Origin: Bauldia sp.
GTDB lineage: Bacteria; Pseudomonadota; Alphaproteobacteria; Rhizobiales; Kaistiaceae
Assembly: GCF_020442045.1 (NCBI RefSeq)
Contig: NZ_JAGRLA010000174.1
Span: 1 to 38,893 of the forward strand
DNA: 38,893 nt
Direction: 5' to 3'
Shown one piece after another: positions 8,113 through 16,560 of this stretch (its first letter is position 1; the number at the start of each line of letters is the position of its first letter). A program made the translations under genes and the position numbers. Below the pieces are notes generated by a model, which saw only the letters and a program-made list of their open reading frames with translations, was not told the origin of the DNA and ran no database searches.

Positions 8113-10575
8113 CTAGCGGTTGAAAAGCCTGCGGAAGAAGCCCTTGCGCTTGCCGTTGCCGTTCCGCCCGCCGGGATCCTGGATCGTCTCGGCCGAACCG
8201 ATGACGGTGGTGGTCGCCAGCGGTCCGGTGCCCGGCTTGAAGGCCTCGAGGACGGTGCCGGGAGCGCCTTCCTGGGCCACCCGGCCAGTGCTGCGGTTGA
8301 TCGGGATCAGGGTCATGCCGTCCGGGATCCGGAACGGCACCGGATCGGCATCGACCAGCGCCTGCTGCATGAATTCGGTAAAGATCGGCGCCGCCAGGTG
8401 GCCACCCGTATTGGCGCGGCCGAGCGAGCGCGGCTGGTCATAGCCGACATAGACGCCGGCCGCGAGGTCCGGCGAGAAGCCGACGAACCACGCGTCGCGG
8501 TAGTCATTGGTGGTCCCGGTCTTGCCGGCAATCGGCCTCTCCAGCGCCCTGTAGACCGCCGGGGCGGTGCCGCGCTGGACGACGCCCTCCAGCATCGAGG
8601 TGATCTGGTAGGCGGTCATCGGATCGAGAACCTGCTCGCGATTGTCGACGATCAGCGGCTCGTCCTGCCCGGTCCATTTGGCGGCTTCGCATCCCTCGCA
8701 ACCGCGGTCGTCGTAGCGGAAGATCGTATCGCCGAACCGGTTCTGGATGCGGTCGATCAGGGTCGGGATGACGGCCCGGCCGCCATTGTCGAAGACCGAG
8801 TAGCCCGCGACCATGCGCATCACCGTGGTCTCGCCCGAGCCGAGCGACAGGGGGAGATAGGGACCGAGGTCGTCATAGACGCCGAAGCGTCGCGCATATT
8901 CGTCGACGACGTCCATGCCGAGATCCTGGGCCAGGCGCACGGTCATCACGTTGCGCGAATGCTCGATGCCGGTCCTGAGCGTCGAGGGACCGTAGAACTT
9001 GTTGCTGTAATTCTGCGGGCGCCAGAGCGGCTGGCCGAAACCCGGATCGATCGCGATCGGCGCATCGAGGACCACCGAGGCCGGCGTGTAGCCGCTGTCG
9101 AGCGCCGAGGCGTAGACGAAGGGCTTGAACGACGAACCGGGCTGGCGCATCGCCTGGGTGGCGCGGTTGAATTGGCTCTCGGCGAAACTGAAGCCGCCGA
9201 CCAGTGCCAGCACCCGCCCGGTATGCGGATCCATGACCACCATCCCGCCGCCGACCGTCGGTACCTGGCGGAGATGGTACTGGCCGGGGGTGTCGGCGAT
9301 CGCCTCGACATAGACGACGTCGCCGACCGCCAGCACGTCGCCGGGCTTCCTCACCTTGGCGCCGCGCCGGTCGCCGGTCGTCCATTTCGCCCATTCGATC
9401 TCCGAAAGCGGGATCACCCCGGTCTCGCGCTGCGGGCCGACACGGGTGGTTCCGGGGATCAGTGGGGTCCTCAGGCCGATCTCGGCCTCGGTGTCGCTGA
9501 CCGCCAGCACCACGGCGAGGCGCCACTCCGGCACGTCCGACAAAGGCGAAATCTCCGCCAGTCCCTCGCCCCAGTCATAGCTGACATCGATCTCGGTGAT
9601 CGCGCCGCGCCAGCCCTGCTGGCGGTCGAATCGCACCAGCCCGTCCCGCAGCGCCTGCTGCGCCATCGCCTGGAGCTTGAGATCGAGGGTCGTGCGCACC
9701 GACAGGCCGCCCTCGTAGAGCGCATCCTCGCCGTACATGGCAATCAGCTGCCGCCTCACCTCCTCGGTGAAATAGTCGGCATGGAATATCCGCTGCTCGT
9801 CGGTGCCGGTCACCACCCCGAGCCCCTTGGCCTTCGCCGCCTCGCCCTCGGCCTCGGTCGCGTAGCCGTTCTCGACCATGCGGTCGATCACCCAGTTGCG
9901 CCGCTCGATGGCGCGGTCGGTATGGCGGAAGGGATGGTAGTTGTTCGGCCCCTTGGGCAGCGCGGCGAGATAGGCCGCGTCGGCCAGCGTCAGCTCGTAG
10001 AGCGACTTGTTGAAATAAGTGAGCGCCGCCGATGCCACCCCGTAGCTGCCGAGCCCGAGAAAGATGTCGTTCAGGTAGAGCTCGAGGATCTTGTCCTTCG
10101 GATAGGCCTGATCGATGCGCATCGCGAGGATCGCTTCCTTGATCTTGCGATCGATGCTGCGCTCGTTGGTCAGCAGGAAATTCTTGGCGACCTGCTGGGT
10201 GATCGTCGACGCGCCGACCATGCGCTGGCCGGATCCGTAGGCTTTGACGTTCTGGACGACGGCGCGCAGGATTCCGAAATAGTCCACGCCGCCGTGGGTG
10301 TAGAAGTTCTTGTCCTCCGCGGAAATGAACGCTTCCTTGACGATCGGCGGGACCGCCTGGATGGGCACGTAAAGGCGCCGTTCGTGGGCGAATTCGCCGA
10401 TCAGCGTCCCGTCCGCCGCGTGAATCCGCGTCGTGACCGGAGGTTCGTATTTGGCGAGGACTTCGTAGCTGGGCAGTTCGTCGACGAGGCCCGACACGTA
10501 CCAGGCGACCACACCTGCGACGAGTAGGAACAGCGCCGTGCCGATGCCGAACAGATACCCGACTATTCGCAGCAT
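8113..10575 (-). CDS. mrcA: Penicillin-binding protein 1A
   Basis: This 820-residue class A PBP polymerises and cross-links peptidoglycan in the periplasm. It has an N-terminal membrane anchor (residues about 4-27) and a GT51 glycosyltransferase domain with the catalytic EDKNFYTHGGVD motif and the GASTITQQVAKNF and KDKILELYLNDIFLG blocks. An insert domain follows, then a transpeptidase domain with the SxxK serine in GSSFKPFVYA (about residue 477), SxN in HSRNVMT, and the KTGTT box at about 682. All catalytic motifs are intact and the length is normal. It ends in a basic tail. It converges with the ATPase gene at a 13-base gap and is divergent from the ATP-grasp gene. Confidence 0.95.
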   Translation of the reverse strand: MLRIVGYLFGIGTALFLLVAGVVAWYVSGLVDELPSYEVLAKYEPPVTTRIHAADGTLIGEFAHERRLYVPIQAVPPIVKEAFISAEDKNFYTHGGVDYFGILRAVVQNVKAYGSGQRMVGASTITQQVAKNFLLTNERSIDRKIKEAILAMRIDQAYPKDKILELYLNDIFLGLGSYGVASAALTYFNKSLYELTLADAAYLAALPKGPNNYHPFRHTDRAIERRNWVIDRMVENGYATEAEGEAAKAKGLGVVTGTDEQRIFHADYFTEEVRRQLIAMYGEDALYEGGLSVRTTLDLKLQAMAQQALRDGLVRFDRQQGWRGAITEIDVSYDWGEGLAEISPLSDVPEWRLAVVLAVSDTEAEIGLRTPLIPGTTRVGPQRETGVIPLSEIEWAKWTTGDRRGAKVRKPGDVLAVGDVVYVEAIADTPGQYHLRQVPTVGGGMVVMDPHTGRVLALVGGFSFAESQFNRATQAMRQPGSSFKPFVYASALDSGYTPASVVLDAPIAIDPGFGQPLWRPQNYSNKFYGPSTLRTGIEHSRNVMTVRLAQDLGMDVVDEYARRFGVYDDLGPYLPLSLGSGETTVMRMVAGYSVFDNGGRAVIPTLIDRIQNRFGDTIFRYDDRGCEGCEAAKWTGQDEPLIVDNREQVLDPMTAYQITSMLEGVVQRGTAPAVYRALERPIAGKTGTTNDYRDAWFVGFSPDLAAGVYVGYDQPRSLGRANTGGHLAAPIFTEFMQQALVDADPVPFRIPDGMTLIPINRSTGRVAQEGAPGTVLEAFKPGTGPLATTTVIGSAETIQDPGGRNGNGKRKGFFRRLFNR

Positions 10576-10643
10576 GTGGTCGGTGTTTCCGCTGTGATCG
10601 CTTGCTCTTGCATCGGCAGTTACATGGCGTTCGCGGCAAAACT
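10576..10643. promoter_or_regulatory. Divergent intergenic region, mrcA / ATP-grasp
   Basis: This 68-base gap must hold the promoters of both divergent genes unless they begin inside coding sequence. I found no good -35/-10 pair and no Shine-Dalgarno before the ATG at 10644, so the ATP-grasp start is uncertain. The in-frame TTG at 10602 is an alternative. Confidence 0.3.
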
Positions 10644-11711
10644 ATGGGTCGTTCGCGACGAAAGTCAATTCGTTCCCGCAGAATCGGCCCACGGCGCGGA
10701 CCCCGTGGCCGAAAGGCGCGGCCGACAGGCCGAGATTTCTTCGCCGGTCCGGCGATCACCGAGGAGCTCAATCCCTACGCAACGATCATCATCGACGAGG
10801 CGCGGCGCCGCGGCATCGCCATCGAGGTGACCGACGCGGAAGGCGGCTTCTTCCGCCTTACCTATGGCGGACGCACCGTCCATTGCCGCGAGAGTCTCTC
10901 CGAATTCACCTCCGGCGTCGCCGTCTCGATCTGCGACGACAAGGCGGTGACCCGGCGCGTCGTCAGCGCCGCCGGCGTCCAGGTCCCCGGGCAGATCGAC
11001 ACCGACGACGGCGACCTCGAGGCGTTTCTGGCCAGGCATGGCTCCGTCGTGGTCAAGCCGGCCCGTGGCGAACAGGGGCGCGGCGTCGCCGTCGGGCTGG
11101 AGACGATGGACGAGGTGAAGGCCGCGATCGCCGAAGCCCGGCAGATATCGGACCGCGTCCTGGTCGAGGAATGCATCAAGGGGCACGATTTCCGTCAGGT
11201 GGTCATCGACCGCCGCGTCGTCGCCGCCGCGATACGGCGGCCGGCCCAGGTCATCGGCGACGGGACGTCGACGGTGAAGGACCTGATCGCGCGGCAGAGC
11301 CGGCGCCACGAGCGGGCGACCGGCGGCGAGTCGCGCATCCCGATGGACGGAGAGACGGGACGCTGCGTCCGTGCGGGCGGCTACGCATTCGACTCGGTCC
11401 TGCGGGAGGGGGAGACGCTCGCCGTCCGCAAGACCGCCAACCTCCATACCGGCGGCACGATCCACGACGTCACGGCGGAAGTGCATGGTCGCCTGGTCGA
11501 GGCGGCGATCAAGTCCGCCGCGGCGATCGACATTCCCGTCGTCGGCATCGATCTCGTGGTTCCCTCGCCGCGCTCGTCCAGCTACGCCTTCATCGAGGCC
11601 AACGAGCGTCCCGGCCTCGCCAATCACGACCCGCAGCCGACCGCCGAGCGTTTCGTCGACCTGCTTTTTCCGCTATCCATTCCCACGGCGGTGCGCGGCG
11701 CCGTCGTGTGA
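10644..11711 (+). CDS. ngg: NAGGN-type ATP-grasp ligase, no GNAT domain
   Basis: This 355-residue ATP-grasp protein resembles the C-terminal half of N-acetylglutaminylglutamine synthetase, and also the ATP-grasp part of cyanophycin synthetase. It shows VVVKPARGEQGRGVAVG (about 135-151), VEECIKGHDFRQVV, the RKTANLHTGGTIHDVT block and the metal-site segment FIEANERPGLANHD (about 316-329). Known enzymes of this family carry an N-terminal GNAT acetyltransferase domain; here it is absent, and the opposite-strand PBP gene leaves no space for it. Instead the first 30 residues are extremely basic (14 Arg or Lys) and probably disordered. The next gene is the family's M42 peptidase, 12 bases downstream, which supports the assignment. 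Start choice is uncertain. Confidence 0.75.
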   Translation: MGRSRRKSIRSRRIGPRRGPRGRKARPTGRDFFAGPAITEELNPYATIIIDEARRRGIAIEVTDAEGGFFRLTYGGRTVHCRESLSEFTSGVAVSICDDKAVTRRVVSAAGVQVPGQIDTDDGDLEAFLARHGSVVVKPARGEQGRGVAVGLETMDEVKAAIAEARQISDRVLVEECIKGHDFRQVVIDRRVVAAAIRRPAQVIGDGTSTVKDLIARQSRRHERATGGESRIPMDGETGRCVRAGGYAFDSVLREGETLAVRKTANLHTGGTIHDVTAEVHGRLVEAAIKSAAAIDIPVVGIDLVVPSPRSSSYAFIEANERPGLANHDPQPTAERFVDLLFPLSIPTAVRGAVV

Positions 11712-11723
11712 CCGGGGAACAAG

Positions 11724-12914
11724 ATGCCACGGCTTGCAATCGATTCGGACTACCTCGCCACCCGTCTTTCCCAGCTCCTCGATATCCCGAGTCCGACCGG
11801 CTATACCGACACCATCGTCCGCGAATGCTGCCATGAGCTGCATCGGCTCGGCGTGGAGTATGAGGTAACGCGTCGCGGCGGGATTCGTGCCTTCCTGCCA
11901 GGGAAGTCCGACAAGCCGGCGCGTGCCATCGTCTCCCATCTCGACACCCTCGGCGCGCAGGTGAAGTATCTCAAGGACAACGGCCGTCTCGAGCTCGTCC
12001 CGATCGGCACCTGGTCGGCGCGCTTCGCCGAAGGCGCCCGGGTGACGATCTTTTCCGAGCATGGCGCGTTCCGCGGCACGATCCTGCCGCTCAAGGCCTC
12101 CGGCCATACCTTCGACGACGCGATCGATACCGCTCCGATCGGCTGGCGGCACGTCGAGCTCAGGATCGATGCCATGACCCGCTCGGCGGCCGATATCCGC
12201 CACCTTGGCATCGATGTCGGCGACATCGTCGCCGTCGATCCGGTGCCCGAATTCCTCGACAACGGCTTCATCGTCTCCCGCCACCTCGACAACAAGGCCG
12301 GTGCGGCGGTGATGTTCGCGGTGCTCGACGCGATCCGTACGGAGAAGGCCGAGATGACCGTCGACACCTTCTTCATCTTCACCATCGCCGAGGAAGTGGG
12401 CAACGGCGCCGCGTCCGTGCTGACGCCCGAGGTCGCCTCGATGATCACCATCGACAACGGCACGACCGCGCCAGGCCAGAATTCGGACGAGTTCGGAGTC
12501 ACCATCTGCATGGCGGACGAGACCGGGCCGTTCGACTATCACCTGACCAAGAAGCTGGTGGCGCTTTGCCGCGAGAACGACATCCGCTTCCAGAAGGACG
12601 TGTTCCGCCATTACCGCTCCGACTCCGCCTCGGCGATCGTCGCCGGCGCCGATGTCCGTACCGCGCTCATCACCTTCGGCATCGACGCGTCGCACGGCTA
12701 CGAGCGCATCCACCTGCATGCGCTTCGTTCGCTGGCCGAGCTGACGACGACCTATGTCACCAGCCCGGTCGCCATCCGCCGCGACGCCACCGAGATGTCG
12801 CGGAGCCTGCGCGGCTTCCCGCGCCAGTCGATGGACGAGGCCGACGAGCAGCGCAGCGAGCCCAGGGTCGAGGAGAGGTCGCGCCGCCCCGGGAAGAAGC
12901 AGACGGCGAAGTAG
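11724..12914 (+). CDS. M42 peptidase of the NAGGN osmolyte system
   Basis: This 396-residue zinc aminopeptidase-like protein fits the M42 subgroup found beside N-acetylglutaminylglutamine amide synthesis genes. Expected metal-site residues are visible: His72 and Asp74 in SHLDT, the Asp of RHLDNKAG (about 190), the Glu pair of IAEEVGNGA (about 222) and a C-terminal His in ASHGYERIHLHAL (about 325). A GGGG-type ribosome-binding site precedes the ATG. It follows the ATP-grasp gene by 12 bases and is surely co-transcribed. In the family its role, turnover or processing of the dipeptide osmolyte, is inferred from context rather than proved. The last 30 residues are highly charged and probably disordered. 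Confidence 0.85.
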   Translation: MPRLAIDSDYLATRLSQLLDIPSPTGYTDTIVRECCHELHRLGVEYEVTRRGGIRAFLPGKSDKPARAIVSHLDTLGAQVKYLKDNGRLELVPIGTWSARFAEGARVTIFSEHGAFRGTILPLKASGHTFDDAIDTAPIGWRHVELRIDAMTRSAADIRHLGIDVGDIVAVDPVPEFLDNGFIVSRHLDNKAGAAVMFAVLDAIRTEKAEMTVDTFFIFTIAEEVGNGAASVLTPEVASMITIDNGTTAPGQNSDEFGVTICMADETGPFDYHLTKKLVALCRENDIRFQKDVFRHYRSDSASAIVAGADVRTALITFGIDASHGYERIHLHALRSLAELTTTYVTSPVAIRRDATEMSRSLRGFPRQSMDEADEQRSEPRVEERSRRPGKKQTAK

Positions 12915-12984
12915 CGATTCGTCCGCGGCAGCCCCGACGCGAGCCGGACCCTGGCACGAAGGCGTCCCGCCGGACGGACCTGCG

Positions 12985-13134
12985 TCAGTAGTGGCAGTGG
13001 ACCACGCCGGTGCTGTTGTCCATGTGGCAGCACTGGCCCGGTGGCGAATTCTTCCGGCATCCGCCTCCATGCGCCATCGCCGCCGGCGCGCCAAGGATGG
13101 CGATCGCCAACCCCAGTATGATCGCCTTCATCAT
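12985..13134 (-). CDS. Small secreted YHYH-type Cys/His protein
   Basis: This is a tiny exported protein, 48 or 49 residues. A signal peptide (MMKAIILGLAIAILGAPAAMA) is followed by a mature peptide of about 28 residues rich in Cys and His: HGGGCRKNSPPGQCCHMD, then a HCHY C-terminus. Such short Cys/His peptides resemble YHYH-domain proteins and could bind a metal, but no function is established. Two adjacent ATGs (13134, 13131) fit an AGGAAGG site about ten bases upstream; a longer frame from 13167 lacks such support and would bury the signal peptide. It converges with the M42 gene and lies on the strand of the downstream hydrolase. Confidence 0.65.
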   Translation of the reverse strand: MMKAIILGLAIAILGAPAAMAHGGGCRKNSPPGQCCHMDNSTGVVHCHY

Positions 13135-13230
13135 CCCCCTGACATCCTTCCTGATCGTATCGGGCAATCATAGTTGTCTTCCCGGCGGCACGACACCCCG
13201 CCGCGTCGGGGATTGATCCTGCGGGGACGG

Positions 13231-14496
13231 TCAGCGCGCGGCGAGGTCGGTGATGGTGTTGAGCAGGAGGTTGACGCCGGCTTCGATGTCGGACCAGGCG
13301 GTCTCCTCCTCCGGCGCGTGGCTGATGCCGCCGATGCTCGGCACGAAGATCAGCCCGGCGCGGGTGAGGTCGGCCATGAACTGGGTGTCGTGGCCGGCGC
13401 CGCTCGGCATCACCTTGTAGGCGAGGCCGAGCCTCTCCGCCTGGCGGGCGAAGGCGGCGATGACCTCCCTGTCGCAAGGCTTGGGGTCGAGCCAGCTCTG
13501 TTCGTCGATGGCAAGACCGAGCCCGAAGCGCGCGGCGACTGCCTCGAGGGTCCTCCGGCTGGCGTCGGCGAGCGCCCGCATGACGTCGGGACTGATGTCG
13601 CGGCCGATCAGGGTGAAGACCGCCTCGCCGGGTATCGTGTGCGGGTGATTGGGCTTGAGCTCGACCGCGCCGATCGTCACCCGGCTCTGGTCGGTCCCGG
13701 CCCCTGCGATGATCGCGGGGATCTGCCGGGCGAAGTCGACCAGCCCGACGAAGGCGTCCTTGCGAAGGTCCATCGGCGTCGTGCCGGCATGGTTGGCGAC
13801 CCCGGTCAGCCGCACCGACCATTTGAACACGCCGGATATCCCCTCGACGATTCCGATCGGGATTCCCTCGGCCTCGAGCACCGGTCCCTGCTCGATATGG
13901 AGTTCGAGGAACGCCTTGACTGAATCGGGATTGCGACGCGCCGTCTCATAGGCGCCCGGAACCAGCCCATGCGCCGTCATGGCGTCGACCAGGCGTGTCC
14001 CATCCTCGTCCACGGCTGTCTCAAGCCATGCCGGATCGACGGCGCCGGCGAGTGCCTGCGAACCGAGCATGCCTCCGAAACGGCCTTCCTCCTCGGCCGT
14101 GGCGATGACTTCGATGGGACAGGGCGGCGTCACACCGGCGTCCATCAGCGCCCGCACGCATTCCATCGCGGCGGCGACGCCGAGCGCGCCGTCGTAGAAG
14201 CCGCCCATCGGTACCGTGTCGAGGTGCGAGCCGACCATCACCGCCGGACCCTCGCCGGTCTTCCAGAGACCGGAGAGGTTGCCGACCGCGTCCATGGAAA
14301 CCAGCAATCCCAAGGCTTTCATGCGGTCCGCCATGAAGGCGCGGGCGGCCATGTCGGCATCGGAAAAGCCCGGCCGGTTGATGCCGGGGACGCCCTCGGT
14401 CCGGCCGATCTCGCCGAGATCCTCCATTTCGGCGCGGAGCCGGTCGCGGTTGATGGTGAGACGGCGGGTCTCTGTTCCAGTCTCCTGATTCGACAA
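13231..14496 (-). CDS. M20-type N-carbamoyl amino acid/allantoate amidohydrolase
   Basis: This zinc-dependent hydrolase of about 421 residues belongs to the hydantoinase/carbamoylase subgroup of the M20 family. Metal and substrate motifs are intact: GSHLDTVPMGGFYDGALGV, EEEGRFGGMLGS, ELHIEQGPVLE, a dimerisation-domain GVANHAGTTPMD, and MPSGAGHDTQFM near the C-terminus. Members cleave N-carbamoyl-L-amino acids, beta-ureidopropionate, allantoate or ureidoglycolate; the sequence alone does not choose. The start is a TTG at 14496 preceded by GGAG; another TTG at 14508 would add four residues. It is divergent from a peptide-family transporter operon ending in a GntR regulator, which suggests that the imported solute is its substrate. 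Confidence 0.88.
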   Translation of the reverse strand: MSNQETGTETRRLTINRDRLRAEMEDLGEIGRTEGVPGINRPGFSDADMAARAFMADRMKALGLLVSMDAVGNLSGLWKTGEGPAVMVGSHLDTVPMGGFYDGALGVAAAMECVRALMDAGVTPPCPIEVIATAEEEGRFGGMLGSQALAGAVDPAWLETAVDEDGTRLVDAMTAHGLVPGAYETARRNPDSVKAFLELHIEQGPVLEAEGIPIGIVEGISGVFKWSVRLTGVANHAGTTPMDLRKDAFVGLVDFARQIPAIIAGAGTDQSRVTIGAVELKPNHPHTIPGEAVFTLIGRDISPDVMRALADASRRTLEAVAARFGLGLAIDEQSWLDPKPCDREVIAAFARQAERLGLAYKVMPSGAGHDTQFMADLTRAGLIFVPSIGGISHAPEEETAWSDIEAGVNLLLNTITDLAAR

Positions 14497-14508
14497 GGCT
14501 TTCTCCAA

Positions 14509-14629
14509 CGCGGATCGCGCAATGAGCCGGATTTATGCCCATCGCCTACAAAATAATCATTATGAATTATTGCAGTTAGTCAATCCATCATGATTATATG
14601 GGCTCCCGCCTTCCAACGGAGAGACTGCG
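14509..14629. promoter_or_regulatory. AT-rich divergent control region with dyads
   Basis: The stretch 14545-14600 is strikingly AT-rich against its GC-rich surroundings. It contains AATAAT-N8-ATTATT (14552-14571), the nested dyad ATAAT-C-ATTAT (14553-14563), and the palindrome ATCATGAT (14587-14594). A possible sigma-70 promoter for the transporter is TTGCAG (14570-14575) with GATTAT (14592-14597) at 16-base spacing. The dyads are good candidates for operators of the GntR-type regulator encoded at 20404, acting on both divergent units. This is inferred from position and symmetry. Confidence 0.55.
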
Positions 14630-16204
14630 ATGAGATTCCCTCTCAGAAATGCCCTGGCCGGGCTCGCTTTCGTTGCCCTCGCCGGCGGTGCGGTCACCGC
14701 GCCGGCCCTTGCGCAGACGCCCCCGAATGTGCTGATCGTCGGCCAGATCGCCGAGCCGAAATCGCTTGATCCGAGCGTCGATACGGCGGTCAACGACTTC
14801 CGCATCCTGATGAACCTCTATGACGGCCTGGTTCGCTACAAGGACGGCACGCTGGAGCCCGAACCGGCGCTGGCCGAGTCCTGGGACATCAGCGACGACG
14901 GGCTGACCTACACGTTTCACCTTCGCCAGGGCGTCACGTTCCACGACGGCACGCCGTTCAACGCCGAGGCGGTGAAGTTCACGTTCGACCGGATGCTCGA
15001 CGACAAGCATCCCTTCCACGACACCGGCCCGTTCCCGCTGGCCTTCTTCTTCTCGGCAATCGACTCGACCAACGTCATCGATGACTCGACCGTGGAGTTC
15101 AAGCTGAAGGAGCCCTATGCGCCCTTCCTGTCGAACCTCGCCTACCCGGCCGGGCTGATCGTCTCGCCGACCGCGGTCAAGGAGCACGGCGCGGATTTCG
15201 GCCGCAATCCTTCGGGAACCGGTCCGTTCAAGTTCGAGAACTGGGATTCCAACACCAGCGTCGTCATCACCCGCAACGAGGACTACTGGGATGGCGCGCC
15301 GCCGCTCGAGGCGGTCGTCTACCGGCCGATCACCGATGCCAATACCCGCGTCGCCGAGATGCTGTCGGGCGGCATCGACCTGATGGTCGAGGTCCCGCCG
15401 GACAACCTGCAGCAGTTCCGCGACAATGCCGACTACCAGGTCTACGAGCAGGCCGGCCCGCACCTGTGGTTCCTGATCCTCAACGCCAAGGAAGGTCCCT
15501 TCGCCGACAAGAAGGTCCGCCAGGCGGTCAACTACGCGATCGACAAGAAGACGCTGGTCGAGAACGTCCTCCAGGGCACCGCCGAAGTCGCCGCCGGTCC
15601 GACGCCGCCGGCCTTCGCCTGGGCCTATAACGAGGCGCTCGAGCCCTATCCCTACGATCCGGAAAAGGCCAAGGCGCTGCTCAAGGAGGCCGGCGCCGAA
15701 GGTGCCGAGCTCACCTTCTACGTCACCGAGGGCGGCTCGGGCATGCTCGATCCCGTAGCCATGGGCACCGCGATCCAGGCCGATCTCGCCAAGGTCGGGC
15801 TCAAGGTCAAGATCGAGACCTATGAGTGGAACACCTTCCTCGGCGAGGTGAATCCCGGGCTCGAGGGCAAGGCCGACATGGCCGAGATGGCGTGGATGAC
15901 CAACGATCCGGACACCCTGCCCTTCCTGGCGCTCCGTACCGACGCCTTCCCCGACAAGGGCGGCTTCAACTCGGGCTACTATTCCAACCCGAAGGTCGAC
16001 GAGCTTCTCGAGAAGGCGCGGACCTCGACCGACCAAGCCGAGCGCGCGAAGCTCTACAAGGAGATGCAGACGATCGTGCGGGAGGATGCCCCCTGGGCCT
16101 TCATCGCCAACTGGAAACAGAATGCGGTGTCGACCGCGGCGGTCGAGGGCTTCTCCCTGCAGCCGTCCTTCTTCCTGATCCTCAGGGACGTGGCCAAGCC
16201 TTGA
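14630..16204 (+). CDS. ABC transporter substrate-binding protein, family 5
   Basis: This 524-residue periplasmic binding protein has a signal peptide (about residues 1-28, ending APALA). It then has the family 5 fold: EPKSLDPSVDTAVNDFRILM, LAESWDISDDGLTYTFHLRQ, VRQAVNYAIDKKTLVENVLQ and, near the C-terminus, REDAPWAFIANWKQNAVS. A GGAG site at 14618-14621 precedes the ATG. It is the first gene of the second transporter operon, divergent from the M20-type hydrolase. It is clearly homologous to the binding protein at 3729 but distinct, so the window carries two different uptake systems of the same superfamily. The substrate is probably a small peptide-like or carbamoylated compound, inferred from the neighbour. 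Confidence 0.9.
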   Translation: MRFPLRNALAGLAFVALAGGAVTAPALAQTPPNVLIVGQIAEPKSLDPSVDTAVNDFRILMNLYDGLVRYKDGTLEPEPALAESWDISDDGLTYTFHLRQGVTFHDGTPFNAEAVKFTFDRMLDDKHPFHDTGPFPLAFFFSAIDSTNVIDDSTVEFKLKEPYAPFLSNLAYPAGLIVSPTAVKEHGADFGRNPSGTGPFKFENWDSNTSVVITRNEDYWDGAPPLEAVVYRPITDANTRVAEMLSGGIDLMVEVPPDNLQQFRDNADYQVYEQAGPHLWFLILNAKEGPFADKKVRQAVNYAIDKKTLVENVLQGTAEVAAGPTPPAFAWAYNEALEPYPYDPEKAKALLKEAGAEGAELTFYVTEGGSGMLDPVAMGTAIQADLAKVGLKVKIETYEWNTFLGEVNPGLEGKADMAEMAWMTNDPDTLPFLALRTDAFPDKGGFNSGYYSNPKVDELLEKARTSTDQAERAKLYKEMQTIVREDAPWAFIANWKQNAVSTAAVEGFSLQPSFFLILRDVAKP

Positions 16205-16554
16205 CCAAGACCGGATCGCCCCTCGATCGCCTCCGCGAGGTTTGCCTCTGCCTGCCCGAGGCGACGGAGAAGGAGGCATGGGGCGATCCGACATTCCGGG
16301 TCGGCGACCGGATATTCGCGATGCTCAAGACGGGCGACGGCCGACCGTCGGTCTGGCTGAAGGTACCCGCCGGAATGCAGACCGTCCTGATCCAGGCTGA
16401 CGGAGCATCCTTCTTCAAGCCCCCCTATGTCGGCCACAAGGGTTGGGTCGGCATCCGGCTCGACACCGATCCCGACTGGGACCAGGTCGCCAATCTCGTG
16501 CGCCGAAGCTACGCCATGATCGCACCGAAGAAGCTCGCGCGAAACGTGGCCTGA
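16201..16554 (+). CDS. MmcQ/YjbR-like protein
   Basis: This 117-residue protein matches the MmcQ/YjbR family (CyaY-like fold). Visible family features are CLCLPEATEKEAWGDPTFRV, IFAMLKTGDGRPSVWLKVP, and GWVGIRLDTDPDWDQVANLV near the C-terminus. The family is often annotated as DNA-binding, but its role is not well established. It most likely starts at a TTG whose last base and the two that follow form the stop of the binding-protein gene (TTGA, 16201-16204), so translation is coupled. It sits six bases before the permease gene, making it an unusual insertion within a transporter operon. A regulatory or ligand-binding part in that operon is possible but unproved. Confidence 0.8.
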   Translation: MTKTGSPLDRLREVCLCLPEATEKEAWGDPTFRVGDRIFAMLKTGDGRPSVWLKVPAGMQTVLIQADGASFFKPPYVGHKGWVGIRLDTDPDWDQVANLVRRSYAMIAPKKLARNVA

Positions 16555-16560
16555 CCGACG

